Of a stretch of 56,456 bases of DNA, positions 19,201 to 27,664 are shown piece by piece. Every line of letters starts with the position of its first letter. Position 1 is the stretch's first letter. A model generated the notes under the pieces. That model was not told the origin of the DNA, did not search any database, and saw only the letters and a list, made by a program, of their open reading frames with translations. The translations under genes and the position numbers were made by a program. The stretch covers positions 1 to 56,456 of the forward strand of contig JABURP010000121.1 of assembly GCA_014762645.1 (NCBI GenBank), in the 5' to 3' direction. The stretch comes from Crocinitomicaceae bacterium. Its GTDB lineage: Bacteria; Bacteroidota; Bacteroidia; Flavobacteriales_D; Crocinitomicaceae.

Positions 19201-19452
19201 GCCCTTGGCATTGGTAAATTGATCGGAATGCCGGTTCCCGGTACAGGTACAGCAGTTTGGTGGGAACGCATGGTAGATGGAAAAACTGTTTTTGGCATTC
19301 CTCAGGTTGGTATGCGATCAGTATCTGAAGGATTTTTGGTAGAAAACCATGATCTGGAGCCGGATATTTTGGTAAACAATGACTACGAGCAGTTTACCAA
19401 TGGTGTCGACCAGCAGTTACTGGCAGCTATAAAGGAAATGCTGAAGGAGTAG
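16237..19452 (+). CDS. Tricorn-type S41 protease
   Basis: 1071 aa. A signal peptide (KQILTLVLAVASLSSFA) directs it to the periplasm. Two WD40-like/TolB-like beta-propeller regions (about 25-560, repeats such as SPDGSKIAFSSDRYG and SPDGKKILYAG) are followed by a tricorn C1/PDZ region and the S41 core. The expected catalytic residues are visible: His760 in INASHTG, Ser978 in EGNYSDAHLFPY and Glu1036 in LVENHDLEPDI. Tricorn proteins degrade peptides released by other proteases. A highly charged Lys/Glu/Asp insert (about residues 545-590) links propeller and protease and is probably disordered. A strong terminator follows. Confidence 0.9.
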   Translation: MKQILTLVLAVASLSSFAQPLWMRYPQISPDGKTIAFSYQGDLFTVSSKGGEAKQLTSHSAHDYMPVWSPDGSKIAFSSDRYGNFDVFIVDATGGEPTRLSYHSSSDHVYDFTPDGKSVVYGSARLDDVNSVQFPHRILPEVYQVDIEGGRETQFLTITAEDIQFNKEGNRILFHNRKGYEDPWRKHHTSSVTRDIVAYDLDSKGYSIITHWNGEDRNPVWGDNGELYFLSEKSGSFNIWKGDLKNPYGEQVTQHENHPVRFLSRSDNSVLCYGYDGEIYTIENGTAAKVNITINKDRVNNESRVERVTKAGQFAISPNKKEIAFIYRGEVFVTSVDYGTTRRITNTPEQERSVSFSPDGKKILYAGERDESWNIYQTVHDREGEKYFYNATLIKEETLINNGEETFQPMYSPDGKEIAYLENRTTLKVLNVESNKSRTVLEGKYNYSYSDGDQYYTWSPDSKWLAVQFFEYERWNSDVGLVEANGESAPINLTQSGYGNGVPKFAMDGQMVYYSTAKYGNRSHGSWGSEDDVEAIFLTDEAYQKFKLDEEEFALWKEEQKEAKKEENKDDDKKKDEDKEETNEVEPIKVELEGMEDRRVRLTIHSSHLGDFLVNNEGTELYYMARFEKAYNIWNTKFKENETKLLVKADTWSPSIEFDKDESNIFYNTKGMIMKYDLKANKPEPVKISAEMNLNEDAERSYMFYHAWRQVREKFYVEDLHGVDWAMYRSSYEKFLPHINNGYDFAEMLSELLGEINASHTGARFRSSDPMGDQTASLGCYIDDTYKGDGLKVVEILDKGPLVTKSKKIKNGVVIEKIDGISISREMNYYPLLNRKAGKKVLVSFYDPSSKERWDEIIEPISRGKENRLVYERWVKKCEETVEKESDGRLGYVHVTGMNSASFRDLFDKALGKYHTKEALIVDTRFNGGGWLHDDLATFLSGKLYMSFEPRGQKNMGGEPLMKWQKPSCVLMSEGNYSDAHLFPYTYKALGIGKLIGMPVPGTGTAVWWERMVDGKTVFGIPQVGMRSVSEGFLVENHDLEPDILVNNDYEQFTNGVDQQLLAAIKEMLKE

Positions 19453-19490
19453 GATTAAAAAGTATCTCGTTTTGAGAATAAAAGAAAATC

Positions 19491-19526
19491 AAAAAAGGTC
19501 GTCATGATTATGACGGCCTTTTTTTA
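19491..19526 (+). terminator. Rho-independent terminator, likely bidirectional
   Basis: A 9-bp stem (GGTCGTCAT with ATGACGGCC, one G-U pair) with loop GATT is followed by seven T and preceded by six A. It lies 38 nt after the tricorn protease stop. Confidence 0.88.
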
Positions 19527-19582
19527 TATCTTCAACACGCATAAAATCTGACATTATCCCGGCAAAGTATTCTCATATAAAA

Positions 19583-20326
19583 TTGATTCCTCTTTTATTA
19601 ATTTGTTGTCTTTTTGTGAGCATTTTGTCTTGCAAATCCGGTAAATTCAGATCCTATCACAACTTTGGTGATCCTCGCCTTGACCTCTCACGGAAGTACC
19701 TGGAAGAAATTCCAGATTATGTGTTTAAGCACAATGAACTCAAAGTGCTCAACCTTCGCAACAACCGGCTTACCGAAATACCACCTGAAATTGGGAATTT
19801 GACCAAACTGGAGCGATTGATCCTGAGCAAAAATGATATCCACACCCTTCCTCCTGAAATAGGGCAACTCAAAAATCTGAGAAAACTTTCTCTTACGGCC
19901 AACAACTTAAAAGAAATTCCCAAAGAGATCGGTGAGCTTGAAAGTCTGGAAGAACTTCACCTGAGTTTTAACGAATTGACCCATTTACCGGAAGAGATTT
20001 GTAATCTTCCCAAACTCACCCACCTTTATCTCGACTTTAATGACCTGGAAGAACTACCCGAAAATATTGGCAACATCAAAACCCTTGTACACCTTGTAGT
20101 GGGACCTAACCAGCTCAAAACATTGCCTGAAAGCTTCTATACACTATCCAAACTCAATATTCTTGACCTGTACCTGGCAGGACCAGAACTAAGGATTGAT
20201 AAAGAAATTTGTAACATGTGGCGCCTGGAAACACTTTATATTGACAGCCCCACATTGAACTTTGCTCCTCGTTGTCTGGAGATTAGAGCACGTTCCAACC
20301 CACGGTTTTCAATTGTCCTTAAATAA
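19583..20326 (+). CDS. Leucine-rich-repeat lipoprotein
   Basis: 247 aa from TTG at 19583. An upstream ATT (19553) would add a basic n-region and is also possible, since no ATG exists. The lipobox SILSC is followed by about seven LRRs of ~23 residues (for example LKVLNLRNNRLTEIPPEIGNLTKLERLILSKNDI), the bacterial IPxEIGxLxxL type. These form protein-binding solenoids. Partner unknown. It is the only gene between the tricorn terminator and the convergent pcm gene. Confidence 0.83.
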   Translation: MIPLLLICCLFVSILSCKSGKFRSYHNFGDPRLDLSRKYLEEIPDYVFKHNELKVLNLRNNRLTEIPPEIGNLTKLERLILSKNDIHTLPPEIGQLKNLRKLSLTANNLKEIPKEIGELESLEELHLSFNELTHLPEEICNLPKLTHLYLDFNDLEELPENIGNIKTLVHLVVGPNQLKTLPESFYTLSKLNILDLYLAGPELRIDKEICNMWRLETLYIDSPTLNFAPRCLEIRARSNPRFSIVLK

Positions 20327-20370
20327 GTACAACTCAGGTATGGATGCCTTATTCATTCTGTTCGGGACAA

Positions 20371-21015
20371 CTACTTTTCCGTGTCTTTGAGCATTGGAAC
20401 AAACCTGAACTTACCATACGAGCGTTGAGACACTTCTCCGTTTTTGGACTTCGTCAGCAAAATCATTTCCTGAACAGGCCCTGCGCCCAACGGCACCACC
20501 ATCTTTCCTCCATTATTCAGTTGCTCCACTAGTTTTTCAGGGATATATGGTGCTCCACAGGTAATAATCATTTTATCAAAAGGTGCAAACGCTTCCCATC
20601 CTTCAAAGCCATCTCCGTATTTTAATTTAGGAGAGTATCCCAGTTCATTTATCAGGTTTTTAGCCTTTAAAAATAATTCCCGTTGCCGCTCAATGGAGTA
20701 TAACTTTGCTCCCATTTCACACAGAATACTGGCCTGATAACCTGACCCTGTCCCGATTTCCAGAATTTTATCCCCTTTTTCCACTTCAAGCAGCTGCGTC
20801 TGAAATGCAACAGTATAGGGTTGTGAAATCGTTTGTCCTGCTCCAATCTGGAACGCCGTATCCGAGTAGGCCTGTTTTGCAAAGGCATTATCCAGAAAAA
20901 AATGTCGCGGTACATTCATAATGGCTTCTAAAACCCGTTGGTCCGAAATTCCTTTTTCAGCTAATTGCTCAACCAGCCGTTTCCGCATTCCCTTATGTCT
21001 AAAATTATCTATCAT
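20371..21015 (-). CDS. pcm: Protein-L-isoaspartate O-methyltransferase
   Basis: 214 aa from ATG at 21015. An ATG at 21048 is possible, but a -7 box (TAATTTTG, minus strand) sits between the two at 21024-21031, and the family normally begins near DNFRHKGMRKRLVEQL. The Rossmann SAM site is LEIGTGSGYQASILCEMGA, and the family-specific GAGQTISQPYTVA is present. The enzyme methylates L-isoaspartyl residues in aged proteins to start their repair. It is monocistronic between convergent and divergent neighbours. Confidence 0.92.
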   Translation of the reverse strand: MIDNFRHKGMRKRLVEQLAEKGISDQRVLEAIMNVPRHFFLDNAFAKQAYSDTAFQIGAGQTISQPYTVAFQTQLLEVEKGDKILEIGTGSGYQASILCEMGAKLYSIERQRELFLKAKNLINELGYSPKLKYGDGFEGWEAFAPFDKMIITCGAPYIPEKLVEQLNNGGKMVVPLGAGPVQEMILLTKSKNGEVSQRSYGKFRFVPMLKDTEK

Positions 21016-21165
21016 TGGTAGAACAAAATTAAGGGCTAATCTAATCATTGTCCAAATAAGGCAACTTAAATAATTAACAGCTCGTTTTTAGTGGCGAGCT
21101 AATTTTTTGAATCCCCAATCTTTTCGTAGGTCTACTAACCATTTATTTTGCTATTTTAGACTTCA

Positions 21166-24100
21166 ATGCGGCTCTTAAAATTATCTGGATCCATATCGTT
21201 TGTGTGCATTGCCGGTTTGTTTTTTTCTTGTGGTAGCACAAATGAAGATAAAAATGAAACCGAGCAGCAGATTGATAATCCGAAAGTTAACACGCATGTT
21301 CAGGTTGAATCCGGCGTACCGTTACCAGTAGAACTTGAGCAAATCCATCCAGATTCCATTCGACCACCCGAGGTCATCAAAGCAAAAAGTCCGGTTTTTG
21401 AAGAAGCGCATCAGAACATAAGGCGTGTAGATCAGCCTCGACTTGCTTTACTTGCTCCATCTATCCCAACATATACCATTGGGCAAGAATCGGTGTTGGA
21501 ACCCGAAGTTTCTCCTGCAGAAGGGATAGACATGAGAGGTGGTTATAATGAACCTGTAACGAGTTCCAAGTTTGACTTCAATGACGCCGCATCTTATAAT
21601 ATTCAGGGAATAGATGTAGATCAAGGGTTGAGCTCAAGCTACGTTTTAGATATGATTGAGGACAAAAGAGGGAACCTTTGGTTTGCTACCTGGACAGCCG
21701 GAGTTACCATGTACAACGGTCGTTCCTTTATTATGTTCGACGAAAACAAAGGGATGCGCTCCAATTATATCTGGTGCATTTATGAAGACAAGGATGGAAA
21801 CATTTGGTTTGGTTCGGACGGTTTTGGCGCCAGTGTTTATGACGGACATTCCTTCACGGTTTATGATCAGGGTACAGCTTTGGAAACACTCGTTATTTAT
21901 GAAATTGACGGAGATGAAGATGGCAATATCTGGTTTGCTACCAATGATGGCATTGTTATGTATGACGGTCATTCTTTTCTCAAATACGGAAGAAATCAGG
22001 GCCTATCCGGAACAAATGTATTGAGTATATGTGCAGGAGCAAACAATACTGTATGGGCTGCCATTGACGGAAAAGGAATCAATAAATTTGATGGAGAAAG
22101 TTTTATGCACTATACCCAAAGTGAAGGGTTGATATCTAATGACATCACCAAGGTTTACGAAGATTCAGAAGAAAACCTGTGGATAGGAACAAGAGACTCT
22201 GGAATTTGCATGTATGATGGTTATTCCTTTATTACCTACCAGGAAGAAATGGGAATGCCTGCCAATCATATACGGTCCATATTAGAGGATAAACACGGAA
22301 ACATGTGGTTTGGCACAAATGGTGGTGGAGCATGTATGTTCAACCGATTCGAATTCAAACATTTTTCCAGTTCAGAAGGTATGAGTAACGAATTCGTAGT
22401 CTCCTTACTGGAAGATTCGGATGGAAATATTTGGTTTGGAACATTTGGTGCCGGAGCCAATGTCTACAATGAACGGTCTTTTGAGAATTACACAGAACAT
22501 CAGGGGTTAAACGATCACATCATTCGGTACATTATCCAGGATTACGAAGACAACCTTTGGTTTGCATCCAACAATGGTGTCAGCCGTTACAATGGCCGTT
22601 ATTTTGGTCATTTCACAGAGGAGAATGGACTTGCCATGAATGTGGTACGAACCATGGTTTTAGATCAAAATGGTGAATTTTGGTTCGGTACAGCCGGAAA
22701 TGGAATTTCTCGCTTTGATGGTGTAAACTTTTACAATTACACCACTGAAAATGGCCTTTCAGGAGATTTTATTTTGAGCATGTTTGAAGATTCAGAAGGA
22801 AATATCTGGATTGGAACACTTTTAAATGGAGTTACCAAATTTGACGGAAACCGTTTTTATCACTTAACCGAAGACAATGGCCTAGCAAACAATACAGTTC
22901 ACTCAATTACTGAAGATTCAACTGGCAATATTTATTTCGGAACTAAACTTGGCGGGTTAGATATCTTTGATGGTAAAACAATCACACATATTACTGAAAA
23001 AGAAGGTCTAGCAGATGAAGCCGTGATATCACTTTACGAAGCTAGTGACGGAAGTATTTGGGTAGGAACCGAAGGAAATGGTTTAAGTCATCTGATCAAC
23101 GACACGATCATTAACTACCGTCTTGAAGGAAGTAATAGCCACAACATTATTTGGTCAATTATTGAAGATCAAAACGGTGATCTTTGGTTGGGAACTGAAC
23201 GAGGTTTGAACAATTTTTCACTTTCAGAAGACTCCGAAGAGCCTGAAATCACCAATTACAATAAACAAGATGGATTAAAAGGATCTGACTTTTATCCAAG
23301 TTCAGTTTGCCTGGATGCTCAAAACCGAATTTGGTGGGGAACTGGTAAAGCACTTGCTATGCTAAACCTCAATAAATATGAGCAAAACCAAAACGCCCCT
23401 ACCATTCAAATTACAGATGTCAGGCTTGAACAAACCTTTGTAGACTTTAGAAAACTTAAAGATACGCTTGAAAAAGGTCATGATTTTTATATTGATGAGG
23501 CACGGAGCATCAACCTTAAAAAGGTCAAATACAATGAAGTCACTGCATTTACAAATTGTCCGGAACAGCTAGAACTCCCGTATTATCTCAATCATATCAC
23601 CTTTTATTTTTCAGGAATTGACTGGTCGGCTCCGCATAAGGTAAGGTATCAATACAAGCTGCAAGGTCTTGATGAAGATTGGCGCCCTGTCACAGATGAA
23701 AACTGGGCGGTATACAGCAACACCCCCAGCGGTGAGTACATCTTTAAGGTACGAGCAATTGGTGATTCCGGAATTTGGAGTGATGTCATGTCCTACCCGG
23801 TAATTATACATCCACCCTGGTGGACCACCTGGTGGGCGTATATCATGTATTTCCTTGTTGCAGGGTTAAGTTTGTACTTATACATCCGATACAGAACGGA
23901 GAAACTGCTTCAAAACAAACGACAATTAGAAGATGAAGTATCCAAGCGTACGGCTGAAGTCGTCCACCAAAAGGAACTGGTAGAACGTAAAAACCAGGAG
24001 ATCACTGATTCTATTAATTATGCGCAACGCATACAAACGGCCATACTTCCATCTAAAAACTTAATTGAAAGGCACTTTAATGATGCGTTTTTCCTATACA

Positions 24101-24744
24101 GACCTAAGGATATAGTTGCAGGAGACTTCTATTGGATAGAAGAAATGGAAGGAAGAGTTCTTTTAGCTGCTGCCGACTGTACAGGGCATGGAGTTCCCGG
24201 CGCCATGGTATCTGTTGTCTGTCATAATGCGCTTAACCGTGCAGTACGTGAATTTAAACTGACTTCACCGGCTGATATTCTCAACAAAGTTCGGGAGTTG
24301 ATCATTGAAAAATTCACCACCGCTGACACTGAGATGAAAGATGGTATGGACATCTCTCTACTCTCTATGGATTTAAATACATATGAAATAACATACGCCG
24401 GTGCGAACAACAATCTCTATTTAATTTCTGACGGGCAATTCACCGAAATTAATGCAGATAAAATGCCTGTTGGACGATTTATTGTTAACAAAGATTTTTC
24501 TGAGCACAAGTTAAAATTGAAGAAGGGTGATTGTCTGTATATTTTTACAGATGGTTTTGCCGATCAATTTGGCGGTCCGCAAGGCAAAAAATTCAAATAC
24601 TCCAAGTTCAAGAGCATGTTTGTTGACCTGCACAAGTTACCTATGGAGAAGCAACAAAAGGAGATGACCAGTATTCTCATGGATTGGATGGGACAGTATG
24701 AGCAAATTGATGATATCTGTATCATTGGTGTTCGTTTGCAATAA
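21166..24744 (+). CDS. Reg_prop/Y_Y_Y propeller sensor with SpoIIE-type PP2C phosphatase output
   Basis: 1192 aa. An N-terminal signal with a lipobox-like ending (AGLFFSCGS) is followed by ~14 two-component-regulator propeller repeats (about 145-755, core DxxGNIWFGT), a Y_Y_Y domain (about 800-880, YKLQGLDEDWRPV), one transmembrane helix (about 890-908) and a coiled coil (about 915-955). The C-terminal SpoIIE phosphatase domain (about 980-1192) carries acidic motifs GDFYW, AADCTGHGVPGAM and FTDGFADQFGG. In place of the histidine kinase common behind this sensor, the output should dephosphorylate a Ser/Thr-phosphorylated partner such as an anti-anti-sigma factor. No such partner is encoded nearby. 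Confidence 0.88.
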   Translation: MRLLKLSGSISFVCIAGLFFSCGSTNEDKNETEQQIDNPKVNTHVQVESGVPLPVELEQIHPDSIRPPEVIKAKSPVFEEAHQNIRRVDQPRLALLAPSIPTYTIGQESVLEPEVSPAEGIDMRGGYNEPVTSSKFDFNDAASYNIQGIDVDQGLSSSYVLDMIEDKRGNLWFATWTAGVTMYNGRSFIMFDENKGMRSNYIWCIYEDKDGNIWFGSDGFGASVYDGHSFTVYDQGTALETLVIYEIDGDEDGNIWFATNDGIVMYDGHSFLKYGRNQGLSGTNVLSICAGANNTVWAAIDGKGINKFDGESFMHYTQSEGLISNDITKVYEDSEENLWIGTRDSGICMYDGYSFITYQEEMGMPANHIRSILEDKHGNMWFGTNGGGACMFNRFEFKHFSSSEGMSNEFVVSLLEDSDGNIWFGTFGAGANVYNERSFENYTEHQGLNDHIIRYIIQDYEDNLWFASNNGVSRYNGRYFGHFTEENGLAMNVVRTMVLDQNGEFWFGTAGNGISRFDGVNFYNYTTENGLSGDFILSMFEDSEGNIWIGTLLNGVTKFDGNRFYHLTEDNGLANNTVHSITEDSTGNIYFGTKLGGLDIFDGKTITHITEKEGLADEAVISLYEASDGSIWVGTEGNGLSHLINDTIINYRLEGSNSHNIIWSIIEDQNGDLWLGTERGLNNFSLSEDSEEPEITNYNKQDGLKGSDFYPSSVCLDAQNRIWWGTGKALAMLNLNKYEQNQNAPTIQITDVRLEQTFVDFRKLKDTLEKGHDFYIDEARSINLKKVKYNEVTAFTNCPEQLELPYYLNHITFYFSGIDWSAPHKVRYQYKLQGLDEDWRPVTDENWAVYSNTPSGEYIFKVRAIGDSGIWSDVMSYPVIIHPPWWTTWWAYIMYFLVAGLSLYLYIRYRTEKLLQNKRQLEDEVSKRTAEVVHQKELVERKNQEITDSINYAQRIQTAILPSKNLIERHFNDAFFLYRPKDIVAGDFYWIEEMEGRVLLAAADCTGHGVPGAMVSVVCHNALNRAVREFKLTSPADILNKVRELIIEKFTTADTEMKDGMDISLLSMDLNTYEITYAGANNNLYLISDGQFTEINADKMPVGRFIVNKDFSEHKLKLKKGDCLYIFTDGFADQFGGPQGKKFKYSKFKSMFVDLHKLPMEKQQKEMTSILMDWMGQYEQIDDICIIGVRLQ

Positions 24745-24768
24745 TCGCCGGGACATTCACTAACTTTG
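24735..24768 (+). promoter_or_regulatory. Bacteroidota-type promoter for the DMT transporter
   Basis: TTTG at 24735-24738 and TAACTTTG at 24761-24768 are spaced 22 nt apart. The -7 box ends only 7 nt before the GTG start, implying a leaderless or near-leaderless message. The -33 box lies within the 3' end of the preceding gene. Confidence 0.5.
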
Positions 24769-24775
24769 CCGCCCT

Positions 24776-25678
24776 GTGTACAAAGGTGTTTTATACATGT
24801 TATTGTCGTCGCTGTGTTTTGCGGTGATCAATATTTTTGTCAAAACCCTGACTAATTCATACGATTTTCTTTCTGATATCCAGGAAATCCAAAATTACCC
24901 GGCATTTGAACTTGTCTTTTTTCGATCAGTTGTTTCCTTAAGTATTTGTATGGCGATCATCAGACGTAAAAAAATTCCGTTTTTCGGAAATAATAAAAAA
25001 TGGTTGCTAATTCGTGGAATATCTGGCGCTACGGCACTTACCTGCTTTTTTATCACCCTCAAACACTTGCCGCTGGCAATTGCAACGACAGTACAGTACC
25101 TCTCTCCCATCTTCACTATATTATTTGCCATTAAGCTTCAAAAAGAAAGTGTAAAGCCTATACAGTGGATCTTTTTTGCGGTATCCTTCTCAGGAGTTGC
25201 GTTTCTAGGTTTAGCCGGAGAAAAAAGCTTGCATATCGATCCAAAGTGGCTTTTACTCGGGCTCTTTTCAGCCGTTATTTCAGGAATTGCTTATAACGCC
25301 ATTATGAAATGCAGAAATACAGATCAACCGGTCACCATTGTGATGTATTTTCCACTTGTCGCTACACCTGTAATGCTCGTTCTATCGTTGGTAACAGGCT
25401 TTGTTGTTCCCGTTGGTATTGAGTGGCTCTTACTCATAGGAATAGGTGCTTTGACTCAGGTTGCACAAATAACAATGACCCGAGCTTTTCATGCAGATGT
25501 AGCTGCAAGGGTAACTCCAATTAAATATGTAGGAGCGATTTATGCCGTTGCCGCTGGGTTTTTCATATTTGATGAAACGCTTGGTCTCTACTCCAGTCTT
25601 GGAATTATCCTGGTCCTTCTTGGTGTTTTACTCAACACCTTCCTGAAACAAATGAAGTGGTTTACTCCGAAAAGTTAA
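24776..25678 (+). CDS. EamA/DMT-family membrane transporter
   Basis: 300 aa with a GTG start. It has ten hydrophobic helices arranged as two EamA halves (about 1-140 and 155-295), each with the typical short loops; TVQYLSPIFTILFA and TPIKYVGAIYAVAAGF are the paired end-of-repeat motifs. Family members export amino acids, metabolites or nucleotide sugars by proton exchange. The substrate cannot be read. The 3' end overlaps the convergent ABC transporter gene by 17 nt. Confidence 0.87.
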   Translation: MYKGVLYMLLSSLCFAVINIFVKTLTNSYDFLSDIQEIQNYPAFELVFFRSVVSLSICMAIIRRKKIPFFGNNKKWLLIRGISGATALTCFFITLKHLPLAIATTVQYLSPIFTILFAIKLQKESVKPIQWIFFAVSFSGVAFLGLAGEKSLHIDPKWLLLGLFSAVISGIAYNAIMKCRNTDQPVTIVMYFPLVATPVMLVLSLVTGFVVPVGIEWLLLIGIGALTQVAQITMTRAFHADVAARVTPIKYVGAIYAVAAGFFIFDETLGLYSSLGIILVLLGVLLNTFLKQMKWFTPKS

Positions 25679-27488
25679 GTTCGTATAGCTTTTTGTACTG
25701 ACCGTTCTTTTCCAACAGTTCCTGATGTGTCCCCTGTTCCAGTATTTTCCCGTTATCTATCACCAATATCTTATCCGAGTTCACTATCGTAGACAAGCGG
25801 TGCGCAATGACAATGGATGTTCTTCCTTTTTGTAATTCCTGTGTAGCGGTTTGAATCATCTCTTCAGATTCTGTATCTACACTGGCAGTTGCCTCATCCA
25901 GAATAAGAATCTTTGGGTTGTACACATAGGCCCTGATAAATGAGATCAATTGCTTTTGACCAACTGACAACACACCGCCTCGTTCTCGAACGTTATAGTC
26001 ATATTGTCCTGGAAGCTTCATAATAAAGTCATGCGCCCCAACCTTTTTGGCGGCCTCATAAACCTGCTCCCGTGTAATATTTTTATCCCCAAGTGTAATG
26101 TTGTTCATAATTGTATCGGAGAACAGAAAAACATCTTGTAAGACAACAGCCACACTGCGCCTCAGGGTATTTAACTCTATGTCCCGTATATGATGCTCTC
26201 CAATGCGGATGTCTCCTTTTTGGAATTCATAGAAACGGGTAAGAAGATTGATAATGGTAGACTTTCCTGCTCCTGTAGCCCCAACAAGAGCAATGGATTG
26301 ACCTTCCTCTACTCTGAAACTTACTCCTTTAAGTACCCATTCGTCCTCGTTATACGCAAACCAAACATCTTCAAATGCTATCGGTTTACTAAAATCCACA
26401 TCTGTTATGGTTCCTTTAGAATCAATATGCTCATCCCTGTCAAGTTCTTCAAAAACACGCTCTGCACGGACCATACCACGTTGTAAAATATTAAACCGAT
26501 CTGCCATTTGACGAATTGGCCGGTAAAGTTTGTAGATCAATAAGATGAACATAAAGATCACACCAAAGGAAGCATTTAACTCTTCCGGAGTGCCCTTTAT
26601 CTGTAGAATCGACCAAAAAATTACGGCTGCAATGGAAAGGGAACTCAATAATTCCACTACAGGGAAAAAGATAGAATAGGCCCAAATAGCATCAATGTGA
26701 GCCTGTCGGTGAGCTGCATTTATTCCTTTGAATGAATCGTATTCCCGTTTTGAGCGACTAAAGAGCTGCACAATCATCATTCCTGAAATGTGCTCCTGTA
26801 CAAAAGTGTTCAAACGCGTTACCTGTGTTCGTTCTTTCTGATAGGATTTTTTCATTGCCCGAGCAAATACACGCGTCGAAATGATCAATAACGGTATTGG
26901 AATGAGCGTCAACAAGGTAAGTTGCCAGTTAAAGATAAACATGATTACCAGGATAGCTACAACTTTTACCAGTTCTCCAATCAAGGTAATAAAGCCCGTA
27001 GAAAACACCTCGGCTACGGCTTCAATATCTGAAACCATTCGCGTGACCACTACACCATTAGGGGTTCGGTCAAAATATTTTAATTTAAATGAATTAAGGT
27101 GTTTGTAAAGTCTCACCCGCATATCACGAATGATAGACTGTCCCAGGTATGCCCCCAGATAAGTAGATAAAAAGGTAAATAGGCCCTCTAAAAACAAAAT
27201 AAAAATCACTAAGATGGTCCAGGCTAATAATTGCTTAGCCGGATCTGGGTTAGGTTGAATAATATTTACGATTCCCTGAATAGGTTCGAGATTTACGTAA
27301 GCATTAGATCCACCACCGGTGATGAAACGGTTGATCATCTCCCCAATTATCATTGGCTGCAAAATGCTTAGTGCCGCAATTAAAATGATGACGCTCAATG
27401 AAATTATTGTCACTAAAAGATGTTCATTCAGATAGTTTGCAAGTCGCTTTGCAAGACCAAAATCGAACTTTTTCTTTTCTTCTGACAT
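25662..27488 (-). CDS. ABC exporter, fused permease-ATPase (MsbA/MdlB type)
   Basis: 608 aa. The type I exporter membrane domain (about 1-340, six helices) is followed by the nucleotide-binding domain: Walker A GATGAGKST, ABC signature LSVGQ, Walker B ILILDEATASVD and switch IAHRLSTI. As a half-transporter it should act as a homodimer, exporting lipids, lipid-linked sugars or drugs. In the signature, glycine follows serine-valine rather than the usual LSGGQ, a common variant. A -7-like box (plus CAAAATTA, 27496-27503) lies 7 nt before the start. Confidence 0.92.
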   Translation of the reverse strand: MSEEKKKFDFGLAKRLANYLNEHLLVTIISLSVIILIAALSILQPMIIGEMINRFITGGGSNAYVNLEPIQGIVNIIQPNPDPAKQLLAWTILVIFILFLEGLFTFLSTYLGAYLGQSIIRDMRVRLYKHLNSFKLKYFDRTPNGVVVTRMVSDIEAVAEVFSTGFITLIGELVKVVAILVIMFIFNWQLTLLTLIPIPLLIISTRVFARAMKKSYQKERTQVTRLNTFVQEHISGMMIVQLFSRSKREYDSFKGINAAHRQAHIDAIWAYSIFFPVVELLSSLSIAAVIFWSILQIKGTPEELNASFGVIFMFILLIYKLYRPIRQMADRFNILQRGMVRAERVFEELDRDEHIDSKGTITDVDFSKPIAFEDVWFAYNEDEWVLKGVSFRVEEGQSIALVGATGAGKSTIINLLTRFYEFQKGDIRIGEHHIRDIELNTLRRSVAVVLQDVFLFSDTIMNNITLGDKNITREQVYEAAKKVGAHDFIMKLPGQYDYNVRERGGVLSVGQKQLISFIRAYVYNPKILILDEATASVDTESEEMIQTATQELQKGRTSIVIAHRLSTIVNSDKILVIDNGKILEQGTHQELLEKNGQYKKLYELNFSE

Positions 27489-27641
27489 AAGCGTACAAAA
27501 TTAATCAATCTAATAGAGTACGGGATTATTTTGAAAGAAAGCTTCCGGCCAATTGAGAGAATCGAGGAAGAAATAGATACCCCAAATTCAATTTTTTTTA
27601 TCTGAATTGCATTTTTTCTGTTTCCGTATAAAAGTTCTCTC

Positions 27642-27649
27642 TATTTTTG
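27642..27649 (+). promoter_or_regulatory. -7 element (TATTTTTG) of the aminotransferase gene
   Basis: A perfect TAnnTTTG ending 15 nt before the ATG at 27665. It overlaps the in-frame TTG at 27647, so translation cannot sensibly begin there. This is the argument for the ATG. Confidence 0.5.
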
Positions 27650-27664
27650 TATAAATACTCGCTT

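Noticed and set aside
21600-23250. Repetitive ~120-nt pattern as a DNA repeat or CRISPR array
   Set aside because: It is the codon-level echo of in-frame protein propeller repeats within one long ORF; units are not identical and there are no spacers.
27647-27664. Upstream TTG start for the aminotransferase
   Set aside because: The TTG is part of a TATTTTTG promoter box; ATG 27665 fits the family N-terminus.
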